The translations under genes and the position numbers were made by a program. Below the pieces are notes generated by a model. The model was given only the letters and a program-made list of their open reading frames with translations. It was not told the origin of the DNA and ran no database searches. DNA of 64,000 bases from Rhizobium sp. P40RR-XXII (lineage in GTDB: Bacteria > Pseudomonadota > Alphaproteobacteria > Rhizobiales > Rhizobiaceae): the NCBI RefSeq assembly GCF_012641405.1, contig NZ_JABAII010000001.1, positions 434,001-498,000 on the forward strand, written 5' to 3'. Every line of letters begins with the position of its first letter. Position 1 is the first letter of the stretch. Positions 25,798 to 33,573 of the stretch are shown here, in pieces.

Positions 25798-26700
25798 ATG
25801 GATTATTTTATCCAGCAGCTCTTGAACGGGCTGACTCTCGGGTCGATCTATGGCCTGATCGCCATTGGCTATACAATGGTTTACGGCATCGTCGGCATGA
25901 TCAATTTTGCCCATGGCGATGTCTTCATGCTCGGTGGCTTTGCCGCTCTTATCACCTATCTGGTTCTCGTATCGCTCGTCGCCGGCTTGCCGGTTGCGGT
26001 CTTGCTTCTGGTGATGCTCATCGTCGCCATGTTGATGACGAGCCTTTGGAACTGGGTGATCGAGCGTGTCGCCTACCGGCCGCTGCGCGGTTCGTTCCGC
26101 CTTGCGCCGTTGATTACCGCGATCGGCATGTCGATTGTGCTGTCGAACTTCATCCAGGTCGCTCAAGGCCCGCGTAACAAGCCGATTCCGACGCTGGTAG
26201 GCGATGTCTACAATTTCGGGGCCGTATCGCTGTCGCTGAAGCAGATTATGGTTTTCGTCATCACTGTCGTCCTGCTCGCGGCCTTCTGGTATCTGGTCAA
26301 CAAGACGGCGCTCGGCCGCGCTCAGCGCGCCACCGAGCAGGATCGCAAGATGGCGGCATTGCTCGGCATCAATGTCGATCGCACTATCTCCGTCACCTTC
26401 ATCATGGGTGCGGCATTGGCTGCCGTCGCCGGAACGATGTATCTGATGTATTATGGTGTCGCCAACTTTTCGGACGGTTTCGTGCCGGGCGTCAAGGCCT
26501 TCACCGCAGCGGTTCTCGGCGGCATCGGTTCGCTGCCGGGGGCGGTCCTTGGTGGGCTGATGATCGGCCTGATCGAGTCGTTCTGGTCGGGCAATTTCGC
26601 CATCGCGTATAAGGATGTCGCAACATATGGCATCCTGGCCTACGTGCTGATCTTCAAGCCGACGGGTATTCTCGGACGGCCGGAAGTCGAAAAGGTATAA
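25798..26700 (+). CDS. livH: Branched-chain amino-acid ABC transporter permease LivH
   Basis: A 300-residue inner-membrane permease of the LivH family, forming with LivM the channel of a high-affinity amino-acid importer. It begins MDYFIQQLLNGLTLGSIYGLIAIGYTMVYGIVGMINFAHGD, the diagnostic start of the family, and has about eight membrane segments. The conserved cytoplasmic loop is seen in RATEQDRKMAALLGINVD. The C-terminal block is VKAFTAAVLGGIGSLPGAVLGG. It is the first gene of the operon livHMGF, with 4 bases between it and livM. Confidence 0.95.
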   Translation: MDYFIQQLLNGLTLGSIYGLIAIGYTMVYGIVGMINFAHGDVFMLGGFAALITYLVLVSLVAGLPVAVLLLVMLIVAMLMTSLWNWVIERVAYRPLRGSFRLAPLITAIGMSIVLSNFIQVAQGPRNKPIPTLVGDVYNFGAVSLSLKQIMVFVITVVLLAAFWYLVNKTALGRAQRATEQDRKMAALLGINVDRTISVTFIMGAALAAVAGTMYLMYYGVANFSDGFVPGVKAFTAAVLGGIGSLPGAVLGGLMIGLIESFWSGNFAIAYKDVATYGILAYVLIFKPTGILGRPEVEKV

Positions 26701-26704
26701 CGTC

Positions 26705-28096
26705 ATGGCAAATTCAAATTTCGTTGCAGGCAAGACCCCTCCCGGCCTTGTCCAAAAAGGGATTACCGACGCCTTCTGGACTGCGCTGATCGCCTTCGGC
26801 ATGTTCGTCCTCTATATCGGCCTGAAGACCGATCAAAACATCGACAACAAGCTGGTCATCGTCCAGCGCTGGGGCTTGCTGGCCACCATCGTCGCCATCG
26901 CGGCGGTCGGGCGCTTCGTCATGACGGTGTTCGTGCAGCCCCTTTTGGACGCGAGAAAGGCTGAGAAGGCCAAGGCTGCGCCCGTTGTCGCCGAACAGGG
27001 CTTCGTCGGCAAGAATTTCAATATGATGGCGCTGGTTTTCCTGCTCATCTATCCGATGCTGGCGCTGGCGCTTTTCGGTCCGCAGGGGTCGCTGACCTAT
27101 GTCGACAACTTCGGAATCCAGATTCTTATCTACGTGATGCTGGCCTGGGGCCTGAACATCGTCGTCGGCCTCGCCGGCTTGCTGGACCTTGGCTACGTCG
27201 CCTTCTACGCGGTCGGCGCCTATTCCTACGCGCTGCTGTCGACGCATTTCGGCTTGTCGTTCTGGATCCTGTTGCCGCTCTCCGGTATCTTCGCCGGTCT
27301 TTGGGGCATGATTCTCGGCTTCCCGGTTCTGCGTTTGCGCGGCGACTATCTGGCGATCGTGACACTGGCCTTCGGTGAGATCATCCGCATCGTTCTGACC
27401 AACTGGACTGATGTGACGAAGGGCAGCTTCGGGATTTCCAACATCACCAAGGCATCGCTGTTCGGCATCTATACCTTCGACACCAAGGATCCGCACAACT
27501 TCATCCGCACCTTCGGTCTGCCGTTCTCATCGGCCTGGTACAAGATCTTCCTCTTCTACGTCATCCTGGCGCTCTGCATGCTGACGGCCTATGTGACGAT
27601 CCGGCTGCGGCGCATGCCGATCGGCCGTGCATGGGAAGCGCTGCGTGAAGACGAGATCGCCTGCCGTTCGCTCGGCATCAACACGGTGACGACGAAGCTG
27701 ACGGCTTTTGCCACCGGTGCGATGTTCGGGGGATTTGCCGGCTCCTTCTTCGCGGCCCGTCAGGGCTTCGTTTCACCGGAATCTTTCGTCTTCCTCGAGT
27801 CCGCTGTGATCCTAGCGATCGTCGTCCTTGGCGGCATGGGCTCATTGAAGGGCATCGCGATCGCGGCGATCGCCATGATCGGCGGCACCGAACTGCTGCG
27901 TAACATGGGTTTCCTCAAGCTTTTCTTCGGGGCCGATTTCACCCCTGAACTCTATCGCATGCTCATCTTCGGGCTTGCGATGGTTGTCGTGATGATCTTC
28001 AAGCCGCGCGGCTTCGTCGGCACCCGCGAGCCGACCGCCTTCCTCAAGGAGCGAAAAGCGGTCTCCGGCAGCTTTACCAAGGAGGGCCACGGCTGA
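26705..28096 (+). CDS. livM: Branched-chain amino-acid ABC transporter permease LivM
   Basis: A 463-residue permease with the LivM domain preceded by an N-terminal extension of about 130 residues carrying three membrane segments, a common form in alphaproteobacteria. The LivM core starts near MLAWGLNIVVGLAGLLDLGYVAFYAVGAY. The interaction loop is RRMPIGRAWEALREDEIACRSLGIN. The C-terminus is cytoplasmic and charged. Its stop overlaps the livG start by one base (TGATG). Confidence 0.95.
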   Translation: MANSNFVAGKTPPGLVQKGITDAFWTALIAFGMFVLYIGLKTDQNIDNKLVIVQRWGLLATIVAIAAVGRFVMTVFVQPLLDARKAEKAKAAPVVAEQGFVGKNFNMMALVFLLIYPMLALALFGPQGSLTYVDNFGIQILIYVMLAWGLNIVVGLAGLLDLGYVAFYAVGAYSYALLSTHFGLSFWILLPLSGIFAGLWGMILGFPVLRLRGDYLAIVTLAFGEIIRIVLTNWTDVTKGSFGISNITKASLFGIYTFDTKDPHNFIRTFGLPFSSAWYKIFLFYVILALCMLTAYVTIRLRRMPIGRAWEALREDEIACRSLGINTVTTKLTAFATGAMFGGFAGSFFAARQGFVSPESFVFLESAVILAIVVLGGMGSLKGIAIAAIAMIGGTELLRNMGFLKLFFGADFTPELYRMLIFGLAMVVVMIFKPRGFVGTREPTAFLKERKAVSGSFTKEGHG

Positions 28097-28971
28097 TGAA
28101 CGCTGTGACCACAACCCCCGACAACGACATCCTGCTGAAGGTCGATCACCTGTCCATGAGGTTCGGTGGCCTGATGGCGATCAACGACTTCTCCTTCGAG
28201 GCGAAGCGTGGCGACATCACAGCGTTGATCGGACCGAACGGCGCCGGCAAGACAACGGTGTTCAACTGCATAACCGGTTTCTACAAGCCGACGATGGGCA
28301 TGATAACGCTCAACCAGAAAAGCGGTAAGGACTATCTGCTGGAACGGCTTCCGGATTTCCGGATCACGCGCGAAGCCAAGGTGGCGCGCACCTTCCAGAA
28401 CATCCGCCTGTTTTCGGGCCTTACCGTGCTCGAGAACCTGCTGGTGGCGCAGCACAACAAGCTGATGCGGGCATCCGGCTACACGATCCTCGGCCTGCTT
28501 GGCGTCGGCCGCTATCGTTCAGAGGCGAAGAACGCGATCGAGCTGGCGCGCTTCTGGCTCGAAAAGGCCGATCTCATCGATCGCGCCGACGATCCCGCCG
28601 GTGATCTTGCCTACGGCGCCCAGCGTCGTCTGGAGATTGCCCGCGCCATGTGCACAGGCCCCGAACTGCTTTGCCTGGACGAGCCGGCTGCCGGTCTCAA
28701 CCCTCGCGAGTCCCTGGTTCTTAACGAGTTTCTACGCAGCATCCGCAAGGATACCGGCACCTCGATCCTTCTGATCGAACATGACATGTCGGTGGTCATG
28801 GAAATCTCCGACCATGTCATCGTGCTTGAGTACGGGCAGAAGATCGCCGACGGCACGCCGGATGAGGTCAAGAATGATCCACGGGTGATCGCCGCCTATC
28901 TGGGTGTCGAGGATGAAGAAGTGGAAGAGGTGATTGCCGAAGTCGAACACCTCCAAGAGGGTGAAAATTGA
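28096..28971 (+). CDS. livG: Branched-chain amino-acid ABC transporter ATP-binding protein LivG
   Basis: A 291-residue ATPase of the Liv/Urt group. The Walker A motif is GPNGAGKTTVFNCITGF, the Q-loop is ARTFQNIRLF, the signature is YGAQRRLEIARAM (the YG-type signature of LivG rather than LSGGQ), and the Walker B is LLCLDEPAAGLNP. A switch His follows in LLIEHDMSVVM. The C-terminus extends with an acidic tail (EDEEVEEVIAEVEHLQE). Its stop overlaps livF by one base. Confidence 0.95.
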   Translation: MNAVTTTPDNDILLKVDHLSMRFGGLMAINDFSFEAKRGDITALIGPNGAGKTTVFNCITGFYKPTMGMITLNQKSGKDYLLERLPDFRITREAKVARTFQNIRLFSGLTVLENLLVAQHNKLMRASGYTILGLLGVGRYRSEAKNAIELARFWLEKADLIDRADDPAGDLAYGAQRRLEIARAMCTGPELLCLDEPAAGLNPRESLVLNEFLRSIRKDTGTSILLIEHDMSVVMEISDHVIVLEYGQKIADGTPDEVKNDPRVIAAYLGVEDEEVEEVIAEVEHLQEGEN

Positions 28972-29699
28972 TGACGGGGCAACCGCTTCTGAAGGTCCAG
29001 GGTGTCGAGACCTATTACGGCAATATCCGCGCTCTTGCCGGTGTCGATATCGAAGTCAACAGCGGTGAGATCGTCAGCCTGATCGGTGCCAACGGCGCTG
29101 GCAAGTCGACGCTGATGATGACGATCTGCGGCAGTCCGCAGGCACGCAGCGGTTCGGTCACGTTCGACGGCCGCGATATTACCCGCATGCCGACGCATGA
29201 GATCGCAAGGCTTCGCATCGCCCAGTCGCCTGAAGGGCGGCGCATCTTTCCGCGCATGACGGTCCATGAAAACCTGCAGATGGGCGCGAGCCTGGACAAG
29301 CTCAAATATTTCAACGAGGACGTCGAGAGGATCTTTACGCTCTTCCCGCGCCTCAAAGAGCGCCAGTCGCAGCGCGGCGGCACGCTTTCGGGCGGCGAGC
29401 AGCAAATGTTGTCGATCGGCCGAGCACTGATGGCGCGTCCCAAGCTGCTGCTGCTGGACGAGCCTTCGCTCGGTCTTGCGCCCCTGATCGTCAAAGGTAT
29501 CTTCGAGGCCATCAGGGATCTGAACAAGACCCAGGGGCTGACGGTCTTTCTGGTCGAGCAGAATGCCTTTGCGGCGCTGAAGCTTTCCGATCGCGCCTAT
29601 GTGATGGTCAACGGCCGGGTGACGATGACCGGTTCGGGCAAGGAGTTGCTTGCCAATCCGGAAGTACGCGCCGCCTATCTCGAAGGTGGGCATCATTGA
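28971..29699 (+). CDS. livF: Branched-chain amino-acid ABC transporter ATP-binding protein LivF
   Basis: A 242-residue ATPase that pairs with LivG. Walker A is GANGAGKSTLMMTICG, the signature is LSGGEQQMLSIGRALM and Walker B is LLLLDEPSLGLAP, with the switch His replaced by Gln in VEQNAFAAL, as is usual in LivF. The ATG at 28971 shares its first base with the livG stop. Its stop is followed after 24 bases by a small membrane protein gene. Confidence 0.95.
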   Translation: MTGQPLLKVQGVETYYGNIRALAGVDIEVNSGEIVSLIGANGAGKSTLMMTICGSPQARSGSVTFDGRDITRMPTHEIARLRIAQSPEGRRIFPRMTVHENLQMGASLDKLKYFNEDVERIFTLFPRLKERQSQRGGTLSGGEQQMLSIGRALMARPKLLLLDEPSLGLAPLIVKGIFEAIRDLNKTQGLTVFLVEQNAFAALKLSDRAYVMVNGRVTMTGSGKELLANPEVRAAYLEGGHH

Positions 29700-29723
29700 G
29701 TCTCGTTCCGCGGAGAATTTGAT

Positions 29724-30077
29724 ATGCAGGGACTTTTCTTCGACAGCGATAGCGGCGGACGCATGGTCATACGCGCGGTTATCGTCATTCTTGGGCTCTG
29801 GACCGCATGGCGCGCCGGCCGTGCCGTGGCTTCCAATTGGGACTCCTACCCGCTGGCGGTCATCTACAGCTTCCTGATCGGCCTTGGGTTGCAATTCCTG
29901 CACCACGCGCTGTTCAACGGACCGGTGTTCGATCCGACGATCTACATCATCGACGTCGTTCTCCTGCTCGTGTTCTCGATGGCCGGATATCGCTACCGGC
30001 GCACCGACCAGATGGTGAATAATTATTACTGGCTCTATGAAAAGACCTCGGCCTTTTCTTGGAAGAAGAAGAATTGA
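29724..30077 (+). CDS. Small membrane protein of the liv operon (DUF6867-like)
   Basis: A 117-residue protein with about three hydrophobic segments (VIRAVIVILGLWTAWRAGRAV, YPLAVIYSFLIGLGLQFLHHAL, FDPTIYIIDVVLLLVFSMAGYRY) and a cytoplasmic C-terminal tail with QMVNNYYWLYEKTS. I recall such proteins between livF and the binding-protein gene in other rhizobia. No function is known to me. Its position suggests an accessory to the transporter. Confidence 0.75.
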   Translation: MQGLFFDSDSGGRMVIRAVIVILGLWTAWRAGRAVASNWDSYPLAVIYSFLIGLGLQFLHHALFNGPVFDPTIYIIDVVLLLVFSMAGYRYRRTDQMVNNYYWLYEKTSAFSWKKKN

Positions 30078-30260
30078 CAGTGTGCTTAAACTAGGCTCAG
30101 TCTGCGTGCAGCATAGGCGTCATCCTGCCTCATAAAAGTAAGTGATAATGGCAGGATCATGCTTCCAGAGTTCGGAAATATAAGCGTTACCGGCGTGATG
30201 ATTGGTGGGTATCGCGCAGGGTAAATCAACGGAACCCGCTTAAAAATTGGGAGTAACAAT

Positions 30261-31382
30261 ATGAAGAAGTATCTTCTGTCGGCGGTGGCTTTGTCGGCGA
30301 TGATCGCGTTTGGCGGCGTTGCCAAGGCCGACATCATTATCGGCGTTGGCGGTCCGTTGACCGGCCCGAATGCTGCGTTTGGCGCGCAGCTCCAGAAGGG
30401 TGCGGAACAGGCTGCTGCCGATATCAATGCGGCCGGCGGCATCAACGGGGAAAAGGTCAAGATCGAACTCGGCGACGACGTGTCCGATGCCAAGCAGGGC
30501 GTTTCGGTCGCCAACAAGTTCGTCGCTGACGGCGTGAAGTTCGTTATCGGTCACTTCAACTCGGGCGTTTCCATCCCGGCTTCGGAAGTTTACGCCGAAA
30601 ACGGCATCTTGCAGATCACTCCCGCTTCGACCAATCCGCAGTTCACTGAACGCGGCCTGTGGAACACTTTCCGCACTTGCGGTCGTGATGACCAGCAGGG
30701 CGAGGTTGCCGGCAAGTATATCGCCGACAATTTCAAGAGCGCCAAGGTTGCCGTCGTTCACGACAAGACCCCGTATGGTCAGGGCCTGGCCGATGAAACA
30801 AAGAAGAACCTCAACGCCGATGGCGTAAAGGAAGTTCTTTACGAAGGCATCACCCCCGGCGACAAGGACTACTCCGCCCTCATCGCCAAGATGAAGCAGG
30901 CTGGCGTCGACTTCGTCTATTACGGCGGTCTGCATACCGAAGCCGGCCTCATCATGCGTCAGATGGCCGACCAGGGCGTAAAGGCTCACTTCATGTCCGG
31001 TGACGGTATCGTCTCGAACGAACTGGCTTCGATCGCCGGCGATGCGGTTGACGGCACGCTGATGACCTTCGCGCCGGATCCGCGCAAGAACCCGGCTTCC
31101 AAGGATCTGGTTGCCAAGTTCCGCGCTGCCGGCTACGAGCCGGAAGGTTACACGCTCTATTCCTATTCGGCTCTGCAGGTTATCGCCGACGCCGCCAAGG
31201 CTGCCGGCTCCAACGATCCGATGGCTGTAGCGGACGCACTGAAGGCAAAGGGTCCGTTCAAGACCGCCATCGGCGAGCTTGGCTTCAACGCCAAGGGCGA
31301 TATCACCCGCCCGGACTACGTGATGTACAAGTGGGCCAAGGGTTCTGACGGCAAGTACAACTACGACGAAATCTCGAAGTAA
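30261..31382 (+). CDS. livJ: Branched-chain amino-acid ABC transporter substrate-binding protein
   Basis: A 373-residue periplasmic binding protein. The signal peptide is [19 protein letters not shown] followed by cleavage after VAKA. The mature part is the two-lobed Leu/Ile/Val-binding fold: [75 protein letters not shown]. Strong codon bias suggests high expression. It lies 183 bases after the small membrane gene, enough for its own promoter, and ends at a strong terminator. An 8-base inverted repeat (30122-30129 with 30150-30157) lies upstream. Confidence 0.93.
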   Translation: MKKYLLSAVALSAMIAFGGVAKADIIIGVGGPLTGPNAAFGAQLQKGAEQAAADINAAGGINGEKVKIELGDDVSDAKQGVSVANKFVADGVKFVIGHFNSGVSIPASEVYAENGILQITPASTNPQFTERGLWNTFRTCGRDDQQGEVAGKYIADNFKSAKVAVVHDKTPYGQGLADETKKNLNADGVKEVLYEGITPGDKDYSALIAKMKQAGVDFVYYGGLHTEAGLIMRQMADQGVKAHFMSGDGIVSNELASIAGDAVDGTLMTFAPDPRKNPASKDLVAKFRAAGYEPEGYTLYSYSALQVIADAAKAAGSNDPMAVADALKAKGPFKTAIGELGFNAKGDITRPDYVMYKWAKGSDGKYNYDEISK

Positions 31383-31422
31383 TCTTTGCACTGCCTTTTT
31401 AGGCATTGCTGGTGATCTGAGG

Positions 31423-31446
31423 AGCCCGGCCATCGGCCGGGCTTTT
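31423..31446 (+). terminator. Rho-independent terminator after the binding protein
   Basis: AGCCCGGCC (31423-31431), loop ATC, GGCCGGGCT (31435-31443), then TTT. A perfect 9-base stem, 40 bases after the stop codon. Confidence 0.9.
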
Positions 31447-31540
31447 CTCATGTCGTTTTCATAACCGCAAAGTCGGTTCGCCGTTCCCTTCGCGCAAGAG
31501 CTGCTTTAAATCTGCCTTGTATCGGCAGGAGGAAGACAGC

Positions 31541-32512
31541 ATGAGCAAACCCCGTATTCTCGTTACCCGGCGCTGGCCGGCCGCGGTCGAGGCGGTGCTT
31601 TCGGAGCGTTTCGACGTCACGCTGAACAAGGATGACGTCGCGCTCGATTTGGCGCAGTTGCGCGAGGCGCTGCTGGCCTATGATGCGGTTCTGCCGACCG
31701 TATCCGACAAGCTTCCGGCCGCGCTCTTCGAAGGTCAGGCGATCCGGACGAGGATCCTCGGCAATTTCGGTGTCGGCTTCAATCACATCGATATCGCCGC
31801 CGCCAAGGAAAAGGGCGTCGTCGTTACCAATACGCCTGGCGTGCTGACGGACTGCACGGCGGATATCGCCATGCTGCTCCTGCTTTCCGTTGCGCGACGC
31901 GGCGGAGAAGGGGAGCGCGAGCTGAGAGCCGGGGCATGGACCGGCTGGCGGCCGACGCATCTGGTCGGCACCAAAGTCACCGGCAAGACAGTCGGCATCA
32001 TCGGCTTCGGCCGCATCGGCAGGGCGTTCGCGCAGCGCTGTCATTTCGGCTTCGGCATGGATGTCGTCTTCCATAATCGCTCCGCCATCGATCCGATGGA
32101 AGCCGCGCGCTATGGCGCCGTGCAATTGCAGAGGGTGGAGGATGTTCTCGAAGTCTCGGACTTCGTCTCCCTGCATTGCCCGGGCGGCGCCGAAAACCGC
32201 CATCTGATGAATGCGGCCCGTTTCGCAGCCATGAAACCCGGCGCTTTCCTGATCAATACGGCAAGGGGAGATGTCGTCGACGAGGAGGCGTTGATTTCCG
32301 CGCTGGAGCAGGGGACGATCCGCGGCGCCGGCCTCGACGTCTATGAGGCCGAGCCGCATGTTCCCGAGCGCCTGCGGGCGATGAACAATGTCGTGCTCGT
32401 GCCGCATCTCGGCAGCGCCACGGAAGAGACGCGCACGGCCATGGGCATGAAAGTGGTGGACAATATCACGGCCTTCTTTGCCGGGCGCCAGCCGCCGGAT
32501 CGGGTTGCCTAG
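31541..32512 (+). CDS. D-isomer-specific 2-hydroxyacid dehydrogenase (glyoxylate reductase type)
   Basis: A 323-residue NAD(P)-dependent enzyme that interconverts 2-keto acids and D-2-hydroxy acids, probably glyoxylate/glycolate or hydroxypyruvate/glycerate. The nucleotide-binding motif is GIIGFGRIGRAFAQ (about residues 152-165). The catalytic Arg is in INTARGDVVDEEAL, the Glu in GLDVYEAEPHVPE and the His in VLVPHLGSATEETR. AGGAGG lies 9 bases upstream of the ATG at 31541. The stop codon TAG is formed by the first bases of a repeat element, so that element may have replaced the original end. Confidence 0.9.
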   Translation: MSKPRILVTRRWPAAVEAVLSERFDVTLNKDDVALDLAQLREALLAYDAVLPTVSDKLPAALFEGQAIRTRILGNFGVGFNHIDIAAAKEKGVVVTNTPGVLTDCTADIAMLLLLSVARRGGEGERELRAGAWTGWRPTHLVGTKVTGKTVGIIGFGRIGRAFAQRCHFGFGMDVVFHNRSAIDPMEAARYGAVQLQRVEDVLEVSDFVSLHCPGGAENRHLMNAARFAAMKPGAFLINTARGDVVDEEALISALEQGTIRGAGLDVYEAEPHVPERLRAMNNVVLVPHLGSATEETRTAMGMKVVDNITAFFAGRQPPDRVA

Positions 32513-32609
32513 AGCAATTCCAGGAAAAGTGCGGTTTTCCGTCCGGAATTGCGGGACAACAAAGAGCTAGAGCGGTTCAGCGATTCCGTGAAAAGCTGAA
32601 CCGCTCTAG
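32511..32609 (+). repeat. Palindromic intergenic element, copy 2 of 4
   Basis: It begins AGAGCAATTCCAGGAAAAGTGCGG, here cut to its parts AGAGCAATTCC and AGGAAAAGTGCGG, and has the core TTTTCCGTCCGGAATTG. It ends with a perfect 12-base hairpin (AGAGCGGTTCAG / CTGAACCGCTCT). The first bases supply the TAG stop codon of the dehydrogenase. After it, 32615-32640 holds a short CCCCGC/GCGGGG palindrome related to the element at 59171. Confidence 0.8.
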
Positions 32610-32649
32610 AATTCTTCACCCCGCAAGCGGGGAGAGGGAACAATTTCGC

Positions 32650-33573
32650 TTACACTTCGTGCAGAACATGCGCCGCCTTGACGGCAGCTGATGCCCGGTT
32701 CTCGACGCCAAGCTTCACATAGATCTGTTCCAGATGCTTGTTCACCGTGCGGGCCGATAGCCCGAGGATTTCGCCGATGTCGCGGTTCGATTTACCCTTG
32801 GCGAGCCACAGCAACACTTCGGATTCGCGTTGCGTCAGCGCAAAGTGCTGGCGCAAGGCTTCGTCGTCGGCGCGCTGGCTGGTCGCCGTCAGGCGAAAGA
32901 GATATTCGTCTGGGCCGATGGCGCCGAGGAAGGTGAATTGCAACGCCGCCTGGCCGCCATTGCTGATCGAAAGAAGATTGTCGCGCGCCAGCCCGAGCCG
33001 CTCGCGTTCCAACATGAAGGCGGCGATATGTTTCGAGGCGAGATCGAGGCCATCGTCGCTGCCGGTTGCGGCATTGATGAGGCGGGTCGCCTGCGGTGTC
33101 GACCAATGGATGGCGCCGTTGCCCTTGACCGCCAGGAGATGGCGGCCGGCGGCGTCGAGCGCCACCCGCGCGCTCTGGGCGGAGCGGGCATTGCGCAGGT
33201 GAACGCGGATGCGGGCGCGTAGCTCGTCGATATTGATCGGCTTGGTCAGGTAGTCGACGCCGCCCGATTCCAGCGCATGCACCACATGCTCCGTCTCGGT
33301 CAGCCCGGTCATGAAGACGACGGGAATCTGGGCGATGCCGGCATTGGCCTTCAGCCGGCGGCAGGTCTCGAAACCATCCATCGCCGGCATGACCGCATCG
33401 AGCAGGATGAGATCGGGCGTGATGCGCTCGACAATGTTCAGCGCCGCCGATCCGGAGGTGGCGATCAACACGGAGAAGCCGGACTGCTCGAGCGCATCCG
33501 TCAGGAAGCCGAGTGCCTCGGGGGAATCGTCCACCAGCAAGACTATGTCGCGGGGAAGGGTGGGCTCAGCCAA
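32650..33573 (-). CDS. LuxR-family DNA-binding response regulator
   Basis: A 307-residue response regulator. The N-terminal receiver has the acidic pair in IVLLVDDSPEAL, the phosphoacceptor Asp near residue 58 (LILLDAVMPAMDGFE), and Lys in YLTKPINIDEL. A middle region of about 110 residues (AVKGNGAIHWSTPQATRLI onwards) looks like a PAS-type fold but I cannot prove it. The C-terminal helix-turn-helix of the LuxR/FixJ type is FALTQRESEVLLWLAKGKSNRDIGEILGLSARTVNKHLEQIYVKLG. Its start overlaps the 3' end of the hybrid-kinase gene by 8 bases, so the two are a translationally coupled two-component pair. The likely targets are the divergent urt genes. Confidence 0.93.
   Translation of the reverse strand: MAEPTLPRDIVLLVDDSPEALGFLTDALEQSGFSVLIATSGSAALNIVERITPDLILLDAVMPAMDGFETCRRLKANAGIAQIPVVFMTGLTETEHVVHALESGGVDYLTKPINIDELRARIRVHLRNARSAQSARVALDAAGRHLLAVKGNGAIHWSTPQATRLINAATGSDDGLDLASKHIAAFMLERERLGLARDNLLSISNGGQAALQFTFLGAIGPDEYLFRLTATSQRADDEALRQHFALTQRESEVLLWLAKGKSNRDIGEILGLSARTVNKHLEQIYVKLGVENRASAAVKAAHVLHEV

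Noticed and set aside
30078..30260. An amino-acid-responsive leader before the binding-protein gene.
   Set aside because: One 8-base inverted repeat is present but no leader peptide or alternative hairpins were seen.
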